From: JAJXWB01 sp037044955 | Lineage (GTDB): Bacteria > Pseudomonadota > Alphaproteobacteria > Rhizobiales > Beijerinckiaceae | NCBI GenBank assembly: GCA_037044955.1 | Contig: JBAOHX010000002.1 | Location: 1,488,001 to 1,552,000 of the forward strand | Direction of reading: 5' to 3' | DNA length: 64,000 bases | Part shown: positions 45,694 to 54,851 of the stretch, one piece after another | Layout: each line of letters begins with the position of its first letter | Position numbering within the stretch: position 1 is the first letter of the stretch | The notes under the pieces: model-generated | Databases searched by the model: none | What the model saw: the letters and a program-made list of their open reading frames with translations, nothing else | Told to the model about the DNA's origin: nothing | Program-made: the position numbers and the translations under genes

Positions 45694-46580
45694 TCATTCG
45701 ATGTTCTGGACCTGCTCGCGGAACTGCTCGACCTCGACCTTCAGTTCGAGGCCGATCGCCGTCAGCGCGGAATCGTTCGACTTGGCGCAGAGCGTATTCG
45801 ATTCGCGTCCGAGTTCCTGCGCGAGAAAGTCGAGGCGGCGGCCGATCGGCGCCGCCCTTCTGCAAGAGATCGGCGACCGCTTTCGCATGCGTATGCAGCC
45901 GGTCGAGTTCCTCGCGAATGTCGGCGCGCGAGGCGAGAAGCACGGCTTCCTGATGCAGGCGCGCGGGATCGAGGCCCTGGGACTGGCCGAGCGCCTCGAT
46001 CTGGCGGGCGATGCGCGCCTTCACGGCGTCGGCGCCCCTGCCCGGCGCGGCCTCCGCCTGCCGCGCGAGTTCCGCGATGCGCGCGATCCGCTGGGACAGC
46101 ACGGCGCCGATGGCCGCGCCCTCCGCGCGCCGCATGGCGGTCACGGCCTCGAGCGCCGTCTTCAGCCCCGCGAGCACGTCCTTGGCGAGCGTCGCGCGAG
46201 ACGCCTCGTCGTCTTCCGTCTCGCCGCTTTCCACGACGCCGCGCAAGCGACAGCAGGCCGTCGAGCGAGGCCGGCCGCACATTGGCGTTGAGCGGCACGT
46301 CGCCGAGTTGCGCGATGAGCGCATCGAGCGCGGCGCGATTGATGCGGATGTCGGCGCCCGCGCCCTCGCGCGTCGCGCTCAGATTGGCGTGGCAGGCGCC
46401 GCGCGTCAGCGCCGCGGAAATGGCGGCGCGCGCCTCGATGTCGACGGCGTCGAAGCCCGGCGGCAGGCGCAGGCGCAGGTCGAGGCCCTTGGAATTGACC
46501 GCGCGGATTTCCCAGGCCCAGCTCCAGGCGCCGGAGCGTCCCGAAGACCGGCCGAATCCCGTCATGCTGTGGATGGTCAT
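45694..46580 (-). CDS. yicC: YicC family endoribonuclease (two apparent frameshifts)
   Basis: A YicC/YloC-type protein of about 294 residues; members degrade small RNAs as endoribonucleases. It begins MTIHSMTGFGRSSG, the invariant family opening, then WEIRAVNSKGLDLRLRLPPGFDAV. The frame breaks near 46244-46247 and resumes GVVESGETEDDEA. It breaks again near 45855-45857 and resumes with RRLDFLAQELGRESNTLCAKSND and the family ending LKVEVEQFREQVQNIE. The length remainder is two extra bases. It lies between mltG and gmk on the same strand. Confidence 0.88.
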
Positions 46581-46646
46581 GCGCGCCTCGATTCCCGTGG
46601 CGCGTTTAGATCACCTGTCGAGCGAATTGCCGAGTCTTTCGCGCGA

Positions 46647-48482
46647 TCAGTGGAAGGCGAGCGCGTTCGACACGCTCTTGGCCGAGTTGAGATCCCAGCT
46701 CTTGTTGCGCAGCGGATCGAGCGCGGTGCCCTCGGAAGCGTCGAAGGCGACGGGCTTGCGTGACTGGCCGGCGAGCGCGGCGGTCTGCGCCGACGGCTGC
46801 GCCGCCGCGTCTGCGGCCGGCGCGCCGGCTGCAACCGCCGGCAGGCCGAGCTTGGCCGCCTGCGCGCGCTGTTCGGCGAGCGTCCTCGCGGGAACCGGAT
46901 AGAGTTCGGCGGCGGTCGGCTCGGACATCGGGCCGTCGATCGTGTCGTCGGCGTCGACGCCGCGCACCTTGATGCCGGGATCGTCGAACGAGGCCGTCAG
47001 CTTGCCGGGCGGCGCCTTGGCCTGAGCATCCTGGGTCGGCATATCGCGAGGAACGACCGTCGACAGGGGCTTCGAGCGTGTCCAGGGCTGCGGGGCGAAG
47101 GAAGCGAGTTGCTTCAGCTCGTCCGACGACATGAGGCTCGGCGCCACGCGGTCGATCGCCTTCGCGGCGTCGGCGGGCGCGAGCTTCGGCTCGGGGTGCG
47201 CGACTGCGGTCGGGTCGGCGGCGAGACCCGCCAGACGTCCGAAATTCAGGCCGCGATCAATATCGCTGCGCTGGCCGGGACGCGGCGCGGCGGGCGGCGG
47301 CGCGGGCGCGTCCTGCGCACGGTCGACATTGGCGCCGGCGCCTTTCTCGCGCTCGATCTGGCGCCAGCGCACGACGTTGCGGTTGTGCTCGTCGAGCGAG
47401 GAGGCGAAGACGTGGCCGCCCGTGCCGTCGGCGACGAAGTAGAGTTCCTGCGTGCGCGAGGGGTTGGCGACGGCTTCCAGCGCGGCGCGGCCGGGATTGG
47501 CGATCGGGCCCGGCGGCAGGCCGTCGATCGCGTAGGTGTTGTAGGGCGTCCATTTCTGGACTTCGGAGCCGAGAATGCCGCGCCCGAGCGTGCCGCGGCC
47601 GCCGACGAGGCCGTAGACGATGGTCGGGTCGGATTGCAGGCGCATCCGCTTGTTGAGGCGGTTGATGAAAACGGCGGCGACGCGCGGACGCTCGTCGGCC
47701 TTGCCCGTCTCCTTCTCGACGATGGAGGCCAGCGTCAGCATTTCGTGCTGCGAGCGCAGCGGCAGGTCGGGGTTGCGCTGCGCCCAGACGCGATCCAGCA
47801 GCTTCTTCTCGCTTTCCTGCATCTTGCGCACGAGATCGCGGACATTGGTGCCGCGCGCGATCTTGTAGGTTTCCGGCAGAAGCGAGCCTTCCGGCGGGAT
47901 TTCCTTGAGATCGCCGACGAGAACGTCGCTTTCCTTCAGGCGGTCGACGATCTGCTGGCTGGTGAGGCCTTCCGGAATCGTGACGGCGTGCAGGATCTGG
48001 CGGCCGTTGACCAGGGTGTCGAGCACTTCGCGCAGGCTCGCCTGCTGGCGGAACAGGTATTCGCCGGCCTTGAGCTTGGAGCGCGCGCCCTCGACCAGCA
48101 GTTCGATGTTGAGGAGCGCGGTATTGTCGATCACGCCCTCTTTTTCGAGCAGGGCGATGATGTCGGGCACTTCCGTGCCGGGCGCGATGTAGACGACCTT
48201 GTCGCTCGGCAGCGGGCCGGGCTCGCGCATCTTGCGCTGCATGAGCACGAGGCCGAGGCCGCCGGCGACGCAGAGCACGAGCAGGAAGGACAGGAAGCCG
48301 GAGAAGGCGGAGAGCGTGCCGTCGCGCCGCTTCTTCTTTTTGGGTTCGGGCGGCGGCGGGGCGGCTTCGGGCTGCAGCGCCTCGTTCGGGCTCTTGAGGC
48401 TGCGCCGGCGCGAGAAAATGCCGTTGCGCGCCGCTGCGGGGGCTGGCGGCGGAGCCCGATTGTCCGGTTCGACGGTGCTCAT
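46647..48482 (-). CDS. mltG: Endolytic murein transglycosylase MltG
   Basis: An inner-membrane lytic transglycosylase that cuts nascent glycan strands. The 611 residues comprise a Pro-rich cytoplasmic tail, one membrane helix (LSFLLVLCVAGGLGLVLM) after the basic run KKKKRR, a LysM-like region, and the YceG domain. The catalytic Glu is in LTLASIVEKETGK; RLNKRMRLQSDPTIVYGL and YNTYAIDGLPPGPIANPG also match. A long disordered C-terminal extension of about 220 residues (Pro/Ala-rich) goes beyond the usual end and is typical of Rhizobiales. The ATG at 48482 is preferred to one 16 codons upstream. It follows fabF. Confidence 0.93.
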   Translation of the reverse strand: MSTVEPDNRAPPPAPAAARNGIFSRRRSLKSPNEALQPEAAPPPPEPKKKKRRDGTLSAFSGFLSFLLVLCVAGGLGLVLMQRKMREPGPLPSDKVVYIAPGTEVPDIIALLEKEGVIDNTALLNIELLVEGARSKLKAGEYLFRQQASLREVLDTLVNGRQILHAVTIPEGLTSQQIVDRLKESDVLVGDLKEIPPEGSLLPETYKIARGTNVRDLVRKMQESEKKLLDRVWAQRNPDLPLRSQHEMLTLASIVEKETGKADERPRVAAVFINRLNKRMRLQSDPTIVYGLVGGRGTLGRGILGSEVQKWTPYNTYAIDGLPPGPIANPGRAALEAVANPSRTQELYFVADGTGGHVFASSLDEHNRNVVRWRQIEREKGAGANVDRAQDAPAPPPAAPRPGQRSDIDRGLNFGRLAGLAADPTAVAHPEPKLAPADAAKAIDRVAPSLMSSDELKQLASFAPQPWTRSKPLSTVVPRDMPTQDAQAKAPPGKLTASFDDPGIKVRGVDADDTIDGPMSEPTAAELYPVPARTLAEQRAQAAKLGLPAVAAGAPAADAAAQPSAQTAALAGQSRKPVAFDASEGTALDPLRNKSWDLNSAKSVSNALAFH

Positions 48483-48561
48483 ACCCAGCGGTCCACCCGA
48501 TTTGCGCGCCCTTCGGCGAACGGCCGACACTAGCCCGCTTTATGGCGAAAAAGCGGTCGGT

Positions 48562-49833
48562 TCAGTTCGGCGGGCCGACGAAGATCAGCGAGGCGTTGGT
48601 GCCGCCGAAACCGAAGGAGTTCGACAGCGCGGCGCGGATTTCGCGCTTGCGCGCCTTGTGCGGCACGAGATCGATCGGCGTCTCGAAGGCGGGATTGTCC
48701 AGGTTCAGCGTCGGCGGCGCGATCTGGTCGCGCAGCGCCAGGATCGAGAAAATGGCTTCCGCAGCGCCGGCAGCGCCGAGCAGATGGCCGATCGCCGACT
48801 TGGTGGACGACATGGACGTCCTGGAGGCGGAATTGCCGAGCACGCGCTCGACCGCCTGCAATTCGATGCCGTCGGCCATGGTGGAGGTGCCGTGGGCGTT
48901 GACGTAGTCGATGTCGGCGGCCGAAAGGCCGGAGCGCTTCAGGGCGGCGGACATGCAGCGGAAGGCGCCGTCGCCGTCCTCGGACGGGGCGGTGATGTGG
49001 TAGGCGTCGCCCGACATGCCGTAGCCGACGATCTCGGCGTAGATTTTCGCGCCGCGCGCCTGCGCGTGCTCGAGCGATTCCAGAACGAGCGCGCCGGCGC
49101 CCTCGCCCATGACGAAGCCGTCGCGGTCGCGGTCGTAGGGACGCGAGCCCTTGGACGGCTGATCGTTGAAGCTGGTGCAGAGCGCCTTGCAGGCGGCGAA
49201 GCCCGCGATGCCGATGCGGCAGATCGCCGATTCGGCGCCGCCGGCGACCATCACCTCGGCGTCGCCGAGCGCGATCAGGCGGGCGGCGTCGCCGATGGCG
49301 TGAGCGCCCGACGAACAGGCCGTGACGACCGCGTGATTGGGGCCCTTGAGGCCATGCTCGATCGAGACATAGCCCGAGGCGAGGTTGATGAGGCGGCCGG
49401 GAATGAAGAAGGGCGAGACGCGGCGCGGGCCGCGCTCCTTCAGCAGCAGGGAGGTGTCGGCGATGCCCGAGAGGCCGCCGATGCCGGAGCCGAACATGAC
49501 GCCGGTCGAAATCTGCTGCTCGTAGGTCTCGGGCTTCCACTTCGCGTCGGCCAGCGCCTCGGTGGAGGCGGCCATGGCGTAGAGGATGAAGTCGTCGACC
49601 TTGCGCTGCTCCTTCGGCTCCATCCACTGATCGGGATTGAACGTGCCATTGGAGCCGTCGCCGCGCGGCACATGCGCGGCGATCTGGCAGGCAAGATCGT
49701 CGATCTCGAAGCCCTGCATGCGGCCGAAGCCATTTTCGCCGGCAATCAGGCGCCGCCAACTCGTCTCGACGCCTTGGCCCAGCGGGCTGACCATGCCGAG
49801 GCCAGTGACCACGACCCTACGCATTGACGACAT
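48562..49833 (-). CDS. fabF: 3-oxoacyl-[acyl-carrier-protein] synthase II
   Basis: KAS II condenses malonyl-ACP with acyl-ACP in chain elongation. The 423 residues begin MRRVVVTGLGMVSPLG after a short leader. The catalytic triad is the Cys in VVTACSSGAHAIGDA, the His in NAHGTSTMADG and the His in SAIGHLLGAAGAAEA. The start at 49833 has GGGCG eight bases upstream; an ATG three codons later is also possible. It follows acpP by 47 bases, the standard order. Confidence 0.96.
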   Translation of the reverse strand: MSSMRRVVVTGLGMVSPLGQGVETSWRRLIAGENGFGRMQGFEIDDLACQIAAHVPRGDGSNGTFNPDQWMEPKEQRKVDDFILYAMAASTEALADAKWKPETYEQQISTGVMFGSGIGGLSGIADTSLLLKERGPRRVSPFFIPGRLINLASGYVSIEHGLKGPNHAVVTACSSGAHAIGDAARLIALGDAEVMVAGGAESAICRIGIAGFAACKALCTSFNDQPSKGSRPYDRDRDGFVMGEGAGALVLESLEHAQARGAKIYAEIVGYGMSGDAYHITAPSEDGDGAFRCMSAALKRSGLSAADIDYVNAHGTSTMADGIELQAVERVLGNSASRTSMSSTKSAIGHLLGAAGAAEAIFSILALRDQIAPPTLNLDNPAFETPIDLVPHKARKREIRAALSNSFGFGGTNASLIFVGPPN

Positions 49834-49880
49834 GTGCAGACGCCCGCTGTTGTTCTTCGATCAGGACGAAACGCCGCCGA

Positions 49881-50120
49881 TCAGGCGGCGGTGGCCTTTT
49901 CGAGGAACTTCACGGCGTCGCCGACCGTCACGATGGTCTCGGCGGCGTCGTCGGGGATTTCCACGCCGAACTCTTCCTCGAAGGCCATGACGAGCTCGAC
50001 CGTGTCGAGCGAATCCGCGCCCAGGTCCTCGATGAAATTGGCGTTGTCGATGACCTTGTCCGCCTCGACGCCGAGATGCTCGACGACGATTTTCTTCACG
50101 CGCTCAGCGACATCGCTCAT
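49881..50120 (-). CDS. acpP: Acyl carrier protein
   Basis: The 79-residue acidic carrier of growing fatty acyl chains. The phosphopantetheine attachment site is S37 in LGADSLDTVELVMAFEEEF. The start MSDVAERVKKIVVEHLG at 50120 is canonical; an in-frame ATG five codons upstream adds an atypical leader. A 231-base gap from fabG leaves room for a separate strong promoter, as is common for acpP. Confidence 0.97.
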   Translation of the reverse strand: MSDVAERVKKIVVEHLGVEADKVIDNANFIEDLGADSLDTVELVMAFEEEFGVEIPDDAAETIVTVGDAVKFLEKATAA

Positions 50121-50351
50121 GTGTTCAGTCCTCATCAGTTCTTTTGACTATCTAGGGCGCTCGGCCCCGGATCGATGAAAGTCGCGGCGGGGGTTCTGCG
50201 CGACCGGCGATCCGCCCGTTTCACAGCGCCTGACGGCGTCCCGCCCCAACAAATTCCGCGCGTCCGATAACATACTTCCCGAAGCCTCGCCAGTAGCCGG
50301 GAGCGCGAGCCGCAGCTTCTCCCGGGATGGCGGAAAGGCGACGCAAAGCCT

Positions 50352-51089
50352 TTAGATCATTGCCATTCCGCCGTTCACGTGCAGCGTCTGGCCGGTGACG
50401 TATTGCGCCTCCTGGCTCGCCAGATAGACGACGGCCGACGCCACATCGGCGCCCTGCCCGAGCTTGCCGGCGGGCACTTGTCCCAGAATCGCTTCTTTCT
50501 GCTTGTCGTTCAGCCCATCCGTCATCGGGCTTTCGATGAAGCCCGGCGCGACGCAATTCACGGTAATGCCGCGCGAGGCGACTTCTGCGGCCAGCGACTT
50601 CGACATGCCGATCATGCCGGCCTTGGAGGCCGCGTAATTGCCCTGGCCGGGATTGCCGGTGACGCCGACGATGGAGGTGATGGAGACGATGCGGCCCCAG
50701 CGCCGCTTCATCATGCCCTTCACGGCGGCGCGGGCGAGGCGGAAGGTCGCCGTCAGGTTGACGGCGATGACCGTGTCCCAGTCCTCGTCCTTCATGCGCA
50801 TGAACAGGCCGTCGCGGGTGAGGCCGGCGTTGTTGACGAGAATGTCGAGCTGGCCCATCGCCGCCTCGGCGCCCGGCACGAGCTTTTCGACCGCGTCCTT
50901 GTCGGAGAGGTTGCAGGGCAGGACGTGCGTGCGCGAACCCAGTTCGCCCGCGAGCTTCTCCAGCGCCTCGGCGCGGGTGCCGGACAGCGCGACGGTCGCG
51001 CCCTGCGCATGCAGGCCGCGGGCGATCGCCGCGCCGATGCCGCCTGAAGCGCCGGTGACGAGGGCTGTCTTGCCGGTGAGGTCGAACAT
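50352..51089 (-). CDS. fabG: 3-oxoacyl-[acyl-carrier-protein] reductase
   Basis: An NADPH-dependent short-chain dehydrogenase that reduces 3-oxoacyl-ACP. The 245 residues show GASGGIG (13-19), NNAG (86-89), and the catalytic S139, Y152 and K156. The end YVTGQTLHVNGGMAMI is FabG-like. It lies between fabD and acpP on the same strand; a family A repeat separates it from fabD. Confidence 0.96.
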   Translation of the reverse strand: MFDLTGKTALVTGASGGIGAAIARGLHAQGATVALSGTRAEALEKLAGELGSRTHVLPCNLSDKDAVEKLVPGAEAAMGQLDILVNNAGLTRDGLFMRMKDEDWDTVIAVNLTATFRLARAAVKGMMKRRWGRIVSITSIVGVTGNPGQGNYAASKAGMIGMSKSLAAEVASRGITVNCVAPGFIESPMTDGLNDKQKEAILGQVPAGKLGQGADVASAVVYLASQEAQYVTGQTLHVNGGMAMI

Positions 51090-51120
51090 GAAATGGCTCC
51101 TTCAAAATCGAGTTCGTCTT

Positions 51121-51243
51121 GCCGTCATGGCCGGGCTTGTCCCGGCCATCCACGCCAATCGGCTACTGCAGGCGCGGTCGAGATCACGAATATCTGCGTA
51201 GCGGGACGGCGTGGATGCCCGGCGCAAGGCCGGGCATGACGGC
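51121..51243. repeat. Palindromic repeat, family A (copy 2)
   Basis: The left 36-base arm (51121-51156) is identical to that of the copy at 7452. The right arm (51208-51243) is a diverged inverse. It fills the fabD-fabG gap and ends four bases before the fabD stop. Confidence 0.9.
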
Positions 51244-51246
51244 TCG

Positions 51247-52191
51247 TCACGCGCTCTTATACGCTTCCACATCCGCCGGCGTCCCGACGCTCATGCCGGT
51301 GGCGCCGTCGGCCAGGCGCTTCAGCAGGCCCGTCAGCACCTTGCCGGCGCCGAGTTCGACGAAGCGGTCGCAGCCGTTGGCGGCCATGTAGCCGACGCAT
51401 TCGCGCCAGCGCACGGTGCCGGTCACCTGCTTGACCAGAAGGTCGCGGATTTCGGCCGGATCGGTCACGGCGCGCGCCACGACATTGGCGACGACCGGGA
51501 CCTTCGGCGCGACGATGTTCGTCTTGGCCAGCGCCTCGGCCATGGCGTCGGCGGCCGGCTGCATCAGCGCGCAATGGAAGGGCGCGGACACCGCCAGCAG
51601 CATGGCGCGCTTCGCGCCCCTGGTCTTGGCGATCTCGATCGCCTTGTCGACGGCGGCCTTCGAGCCCGACGCCACGACCTGCCCGCCGCCATTGTCGTTG
51701 GCGATCTGGCAGACGCCGCCGGCCTCGGCCTGCGCTTGCGCCGCGACCGCGACGCCCGTCTCGTAGTCGAGGCCGAGCAGCGCGGCCATCGCGCCCTGCC
51801 CGACCGGTACGGCCGCCTGCATCGCTTTTCCGCGCAAGCGCAGCAGGCGCGCCGCATCCGCCAGCGAGAAAGCGCCGGCGGCGGCGAGCGCGGAATATTC
51901 GCCGAGCGAATGGCCCGCGACGAACTTGGCGTCGCGCGCGAGGTCGAGCCCCGTTTCCGCCTCGAGCACGCGGGTAGCGGCGAGGCTGACCGCCATCAGC
52001 GCCGGCTGGGCGTTGGCGGTGAGCACGAGATCGGCCTCGGGGCCCTCGAACATCAGGGCGGAGAGTTTTTCGCCGAGCGCGGCGTCGACTTCGTCGAATG
52101 TCTGGCGCGCGACGGGGAAGGCTTCGGCGAGCGCCTTGCCCATGCCCACGGCCTGCGAGCCCTGCCCCGGAAATACGAACGCCTTGGCCAT
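51247..52191 (-). CDS. fabD: Malonyl-CoA:ACP transacylase
   Basis: Transfers malonyl groups from CoA to ACP. The 314 residues begin MAKAFVFPGQGSQAVGMG and show the nucleophile Ser in FVAGHSLGEYSALAAAG and the catalytic His in SAPFHCALMQPAADAM. The ATG at 52191 has GGAGG five bases upstream, which decides the start over longer in-frame choices. It opens the fabD-fabG-acpP-fabF-mltG-yicC-gmk run and is divergent from the cupin gene. Confidence 0.95.
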   Translation of the reverse strand: MAKAFVFPGQGSQAVGMGKALAEAFPVARQTFDEVDAALGEKLSALMFEGPEADLVLTANAQPALMAVSLAATRVLEAETGLDLARDAKFVAGHSLGEYSALAAAGAFSLADAARLLRLRGKAMQAAVPVGQGAMAALLGLDYETGVAVAAQAQAEAGGVCQIANDNGGGQVVASGSKAAVDKAIEIAKTRGAKRAMLLAVSAPFHCALMQPAADAMAEALAKTNIVAPKVPVVANVVARAVTDPAEIRDLLVKQVTGTVRWRECVGYMAANGCDRFVELGAGKVLTGLLKRLADGATGMSVGTPADVEAYKSA

Positions 52192-52300
52192 CGAGACCTC
52201 CCTGATATTGCTGGCTGAGTGGCGCAGGGGGCGCGGCGAGTCAATGGGGCGCGCGTGGCGGTCGATTGCCGAACGCCGATCGCGCGGCGATACTCGCGCC

Positions 52301-52624
52301 ATGCCCTTCAAATGCGACATCCCCGCCAAACCCACCCAGCTTCAGGACGACGAGGCCGTGCGCATCACGCGCTGGGATTTTGAGCCGGGCGCGGTGACGG
52401 GAATGCACCGTCACGGCTGGCCGTATTTCGTCGTCATGCTGACGGACGGCAACCTGCGCGCGGAAGTGGACGGCGTCGTGCAGGACCGGCCGATGACGGC
52501 GGGCACGAGCTACGCGCGCCCGGCCGGCGTCGAGCACGACATCCAGAACGGCTCGGACCATCCGATCGCCTTCGTCGAGATCGAGGTGAAGCGGCCGGAC
52601 CTTCTGGTCATGGACAAAGCCTGA
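52301..52624 (+). CDS. Small cupin-domain protein
   Basis: A 107-residue single cupin barrel. The metal-binding motif 1 reads PGAVTGMHRHGWPYFVVML (H36, H38), and the second motif carries YARPAGVEHDIQN with a further His. The role is unknown; such proteins are often metal-dependent small-molecule enzymes or sensors. It is divergent from fabD with a 109-base gap and lies upstream of the cysteine-cluster gene. Confidence 0.8.
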   Translation: MPFKCDIPAKPTQLQDDEAVRITRWDFEPGAVTGMHRHGWPYFVVMLTDGNLRAEVDGVVQDRPMTAGTSYARPAGVEHDIQNGSDHPIAFVEIEVKRPDLLVMDKA

Positions 52625-52721
52625 GACAGACGAACGCCCACGCTTGAATGTGACGCGCTTGCGGCCACAATGGCCGCGACGATTCGTTTCACGCTACGGC
52701 GCGCTCAGGCTTTCGACTTAA

Positions 52722-53135
52722 ATGGCCATTCCAGGAAAATCCTGCGGCTCCTGCACGATGTGCTGCTCCGCGCTCGAGATCGACCACTTCAACAAGCCGA
52801 TGGGCGTGGTCTGCCAGTTCTGCATCAAGGGCGGCGGCTGCAAGTCCTACGCGACCCGTCCGCAGGTCTGTCGCGACTTCGAATGCGACTGGATGATGGA
52901 GCGCGACCTCCCCGCCACGCTGCGGCCCGACAAGGTCGGCACGATCCTGATGGAAGACCCCGACAACGAGGACTATCAGGCGGTTTGCGACCCGACGAAG
53001 CCGATGGCCTGGCGCCATCCGCTCGTCTTCAAGCATCTCGTCGCGCAGGCCAAGGCCGGGCGCACGGTCATCGCCAAGTCGGGACTGAAGGCATGGCGCA
53101 TCTATCCGGACGGGCATTTCTCCGAATGGTCGTGA
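52722..53135 (+). CDS. Zinc/iron-chelating cysteine-cluster protein (YkgJ/UPF0153 type)
   Basis: A 137-residue protein with nine cysteines in the first 55 residues: C8, C11, C14, C15, C31, C34, C40, C50 and C55 (CGSCTMCC, CQFC, RPQVCRDFECDW). This is the CxxCCxxC-type metal-binding domain of the YkgJ group, thought to hold zinc or an iron-sulfur cluster. No enzyme activity is known. The Nudix gene follows 16 bases downstream on the same strand. Confidence 0.8.
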   Translation: MAIPGKSCGSCTMCCSALEIDHFNKPMGVVCQFCIKGGGCKSYATRPQVCRDFECDWMMERDLPATLRPDKVGTILMEDPDNEDYQAVCDPTKPMAWRHPLVFKHLVAQAKAGRTVIAKSGLKAWRIYPDGHFSEWS

Positions 53136-53151
53136 GCGCGCGAGCCGCGCC

Positions 53152-53958
53152 ATGACCAGGGCCCCGCTGCCCTGGCGCGTGACGGCGACGCGCACGCTGG
53201 TCAAGGACGAGTGGATCGACCTGCGCGCCGACGATTGCGTGCGGTCGGACGGGCTGGAGATCAAGCCCTATTACGTCCTCGACTATCCCGACTGGGTGCA
53301 GGTCGTCGCCATCGACGCCGACGAGAATTTGATCGTCATCCGTCAGTACCGGCATGGAATTGGCAAAGTGACGCTGGAAATTCCCTCGGGCTGCATCGAT
53401 GCGACGGACGCCGACCCAATCGCCGCCGCCGCGCGCGAATTGCGGGAGGAGACGGGCTATGCGGCCGATAACCTCCGCCTTGTCGGCACGATCACCAACA
53501 ATCCCGCGAACCAGACGAACAGGATTTACATAGTACTCGCGGAAAACGCGCGGCGCGTCGCGGAGCAGGCGCTCGACGAAAGCGAGGAGATCGCTGTCGA
53601 ACTCATGCCGCTGACGCGCGCGCGCAACCGCGCTTGCGGGCGGCTTCGATCATTCCGCGCAGATCGCGGCCTGCTGATCGCGTTGGAAACGTGCGCCGTC
53701 ATTGCGGGAGCGCAGCGAAATCGCCGTTGCGACTTCGTCGAAAGCGAGCAATCCATCCACCGGGAAGATAGGGGATGGATCGCTTCGTCGCCCTCCTCGC
53801 AATGCGGAAACGACTCCTGCGGTTATGGCAATGAGAGCTGCGTCGACAGCCGCTTCAGACGTCCGGCCGGTAACCCGTGTCGATGGAAATCTCGCCGCCG
53901 ACGGCGCGCGAGACGCAGGCGCAGATTTTCCTGGCTTCGCGCCGCTCCTCTTCGCTGA
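53152..53958 (+). CDS. Nudix hydrolase with repeat-derived 3' end
   Basis: Nudix hydrolases cleave nucleoside diphosphates linked to another group. Residues 1-160 form the domain: VRSDGLEIKPYYVLDYPDWVQ, then a Nudix box ending RELREETGYA. The first Glu of the box is replaced by Ala, so the metal site may be altered. After about residue 160 the frame is disturbed: a second frame reads LAGGFDHSAQIA before the first returns with LLIALETCAVIA. From 53695 the reading frame runs through the family C repeat and on to 53958, overlapping vanB on the other strand. The true C-terminus is probably near 53700. Confidence 0.6.
   Translation: MTRAPLPWRVTATRTLVKDEWIDLRADDCVRSDGLEIKPYYVLDYPDWVQVVAIDADENLIVIRQYRHGIGKVTLEIPSGCIDATDADPIAAAARELREETGYAADNLRLVGTITNNPANQTNRIYIVLAENARRVAEQALDESEEIAVELMPLTRARNRACGRLRSFRADRGLLIALETCAVIAGAQRNRRCDFVESEQSIHREDRGWIASSPSSQCGNDSCGYGNESCVDSRFRRPAGNPCRWKSRRRRRARRRRRFSWLRAAPLR
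53695..53807. repeat. Palindromic repeat, family C (degenerate copy)
   Basis: GCCGTCATTGCGGGAGCGCAG at the left, AGCAATCCATCCACCGGGAA in the middle and CTCGCAATGCGG at the right. Related to the copy at 23588. It overlaps the 3' end of the Nudix reading frame. Confidence 0.75.
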
Positions 53959-54830
53959 AGAAGACGTCGCGATGATCGAGCGGCGTATTGCTTGCGAGCA
54001 CGTCGACGGCGCAGAGGCCGCATTCGCCGCGCCGGCAGTCCGAGATCATTTCGACGCCCGCCGCCTCAAGAGCGTCGAGCATCGAGCAATCCGCCGCGAC
54101 CTCGATCGTGCGCTGAAGCGCAGGCACATTGACCTTGAAGGGCTGCGCCGCGAATTCGCCGCTCGAGCCGAACGTTTCGGTGCGAAAGAGGTGCGCGGGG
54201 CGGCCGGCGTCCTTCCATGCCTTGCGGAAGGCGTCGACCAGCGGCAGCGGCCCGCAGATGTAGAGTTCGCCGCCGTCTGCGAGCCCCGCGATCTCGCGCG
54301 GCGGGTCGATGCGACGGCCTTCGCTCGACACGAAACATTCGACACGCTCCCCGACCGCGCGTGAAAACTCGTCATGGAACAGAATGTCGGCGCGCGTGCG
54401 CGCGGCGAGCGCGACGCGCAGCTTCGCGCCGTGGCGGGCGAGCGCCTGCGCCTGACCGATGACAGGCGTGACGCCGATGCCGCCGGCGACCAGCAGATAG
54501 GCGGGCCGCGAATAGTCGAGCGCGAAGGCGTTCTTCGGCTCGCTGACGAAAATCTTCGCGCCCGGCGCGAGCGCATGCATGAAGCGCGAGCCGCCGCGCC
54601 CGCTGTCCTCGCGCTTGACGGCGATGCGATAGCGCGCCGGCCGCTTCGCCCACGAGCGAATAGGAACGGACCTGCGCCCCGCCCTTCAGCGGCAGCGACA
54701 CGTCGATATGCGCGCCGGGCGTCCAGGGCGCGGCGCCGCCTTCCGGCGCGATCAGGATTTCGCGCACGGCACCTGAGAGATCGCGCACGGCGAGCACGCG
54801 CGCTTCGCGCCGTCTTGTCGCTTGCAGCAT
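53855..54830 (-). CDS. Vanillate demethylase-type reductase (apparent +1 frameshift)
   Basis: The electron-transfer partner of a Rieske oxygenase, VanB-like, about 324 residues. The N-terminal flavin domain reads REILIAPEGGAAPWTPGAHIDVSLP and RSYSLVGE. One extra base near 54637-54652 (a CCGGCC context) breaks the frame, which resumes with RPARYRIAVKREDSGRGGSRFM. The NAD domain has LLVAGGIGVTPVIGQAQAL and ICGPLPLVDAF. The C-terminal plant-type [2Fe-2S] domain has SDCRRGECGLCAVDVL and a distal ICAC. It is the third gene of the vanA-gntR-vanB run. The symbol is withheld because the natural substrate is inferred. Confidence 0.85.
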
Positions 54831-54851
54831 GATGTCCTCCCTGAGATTTGT

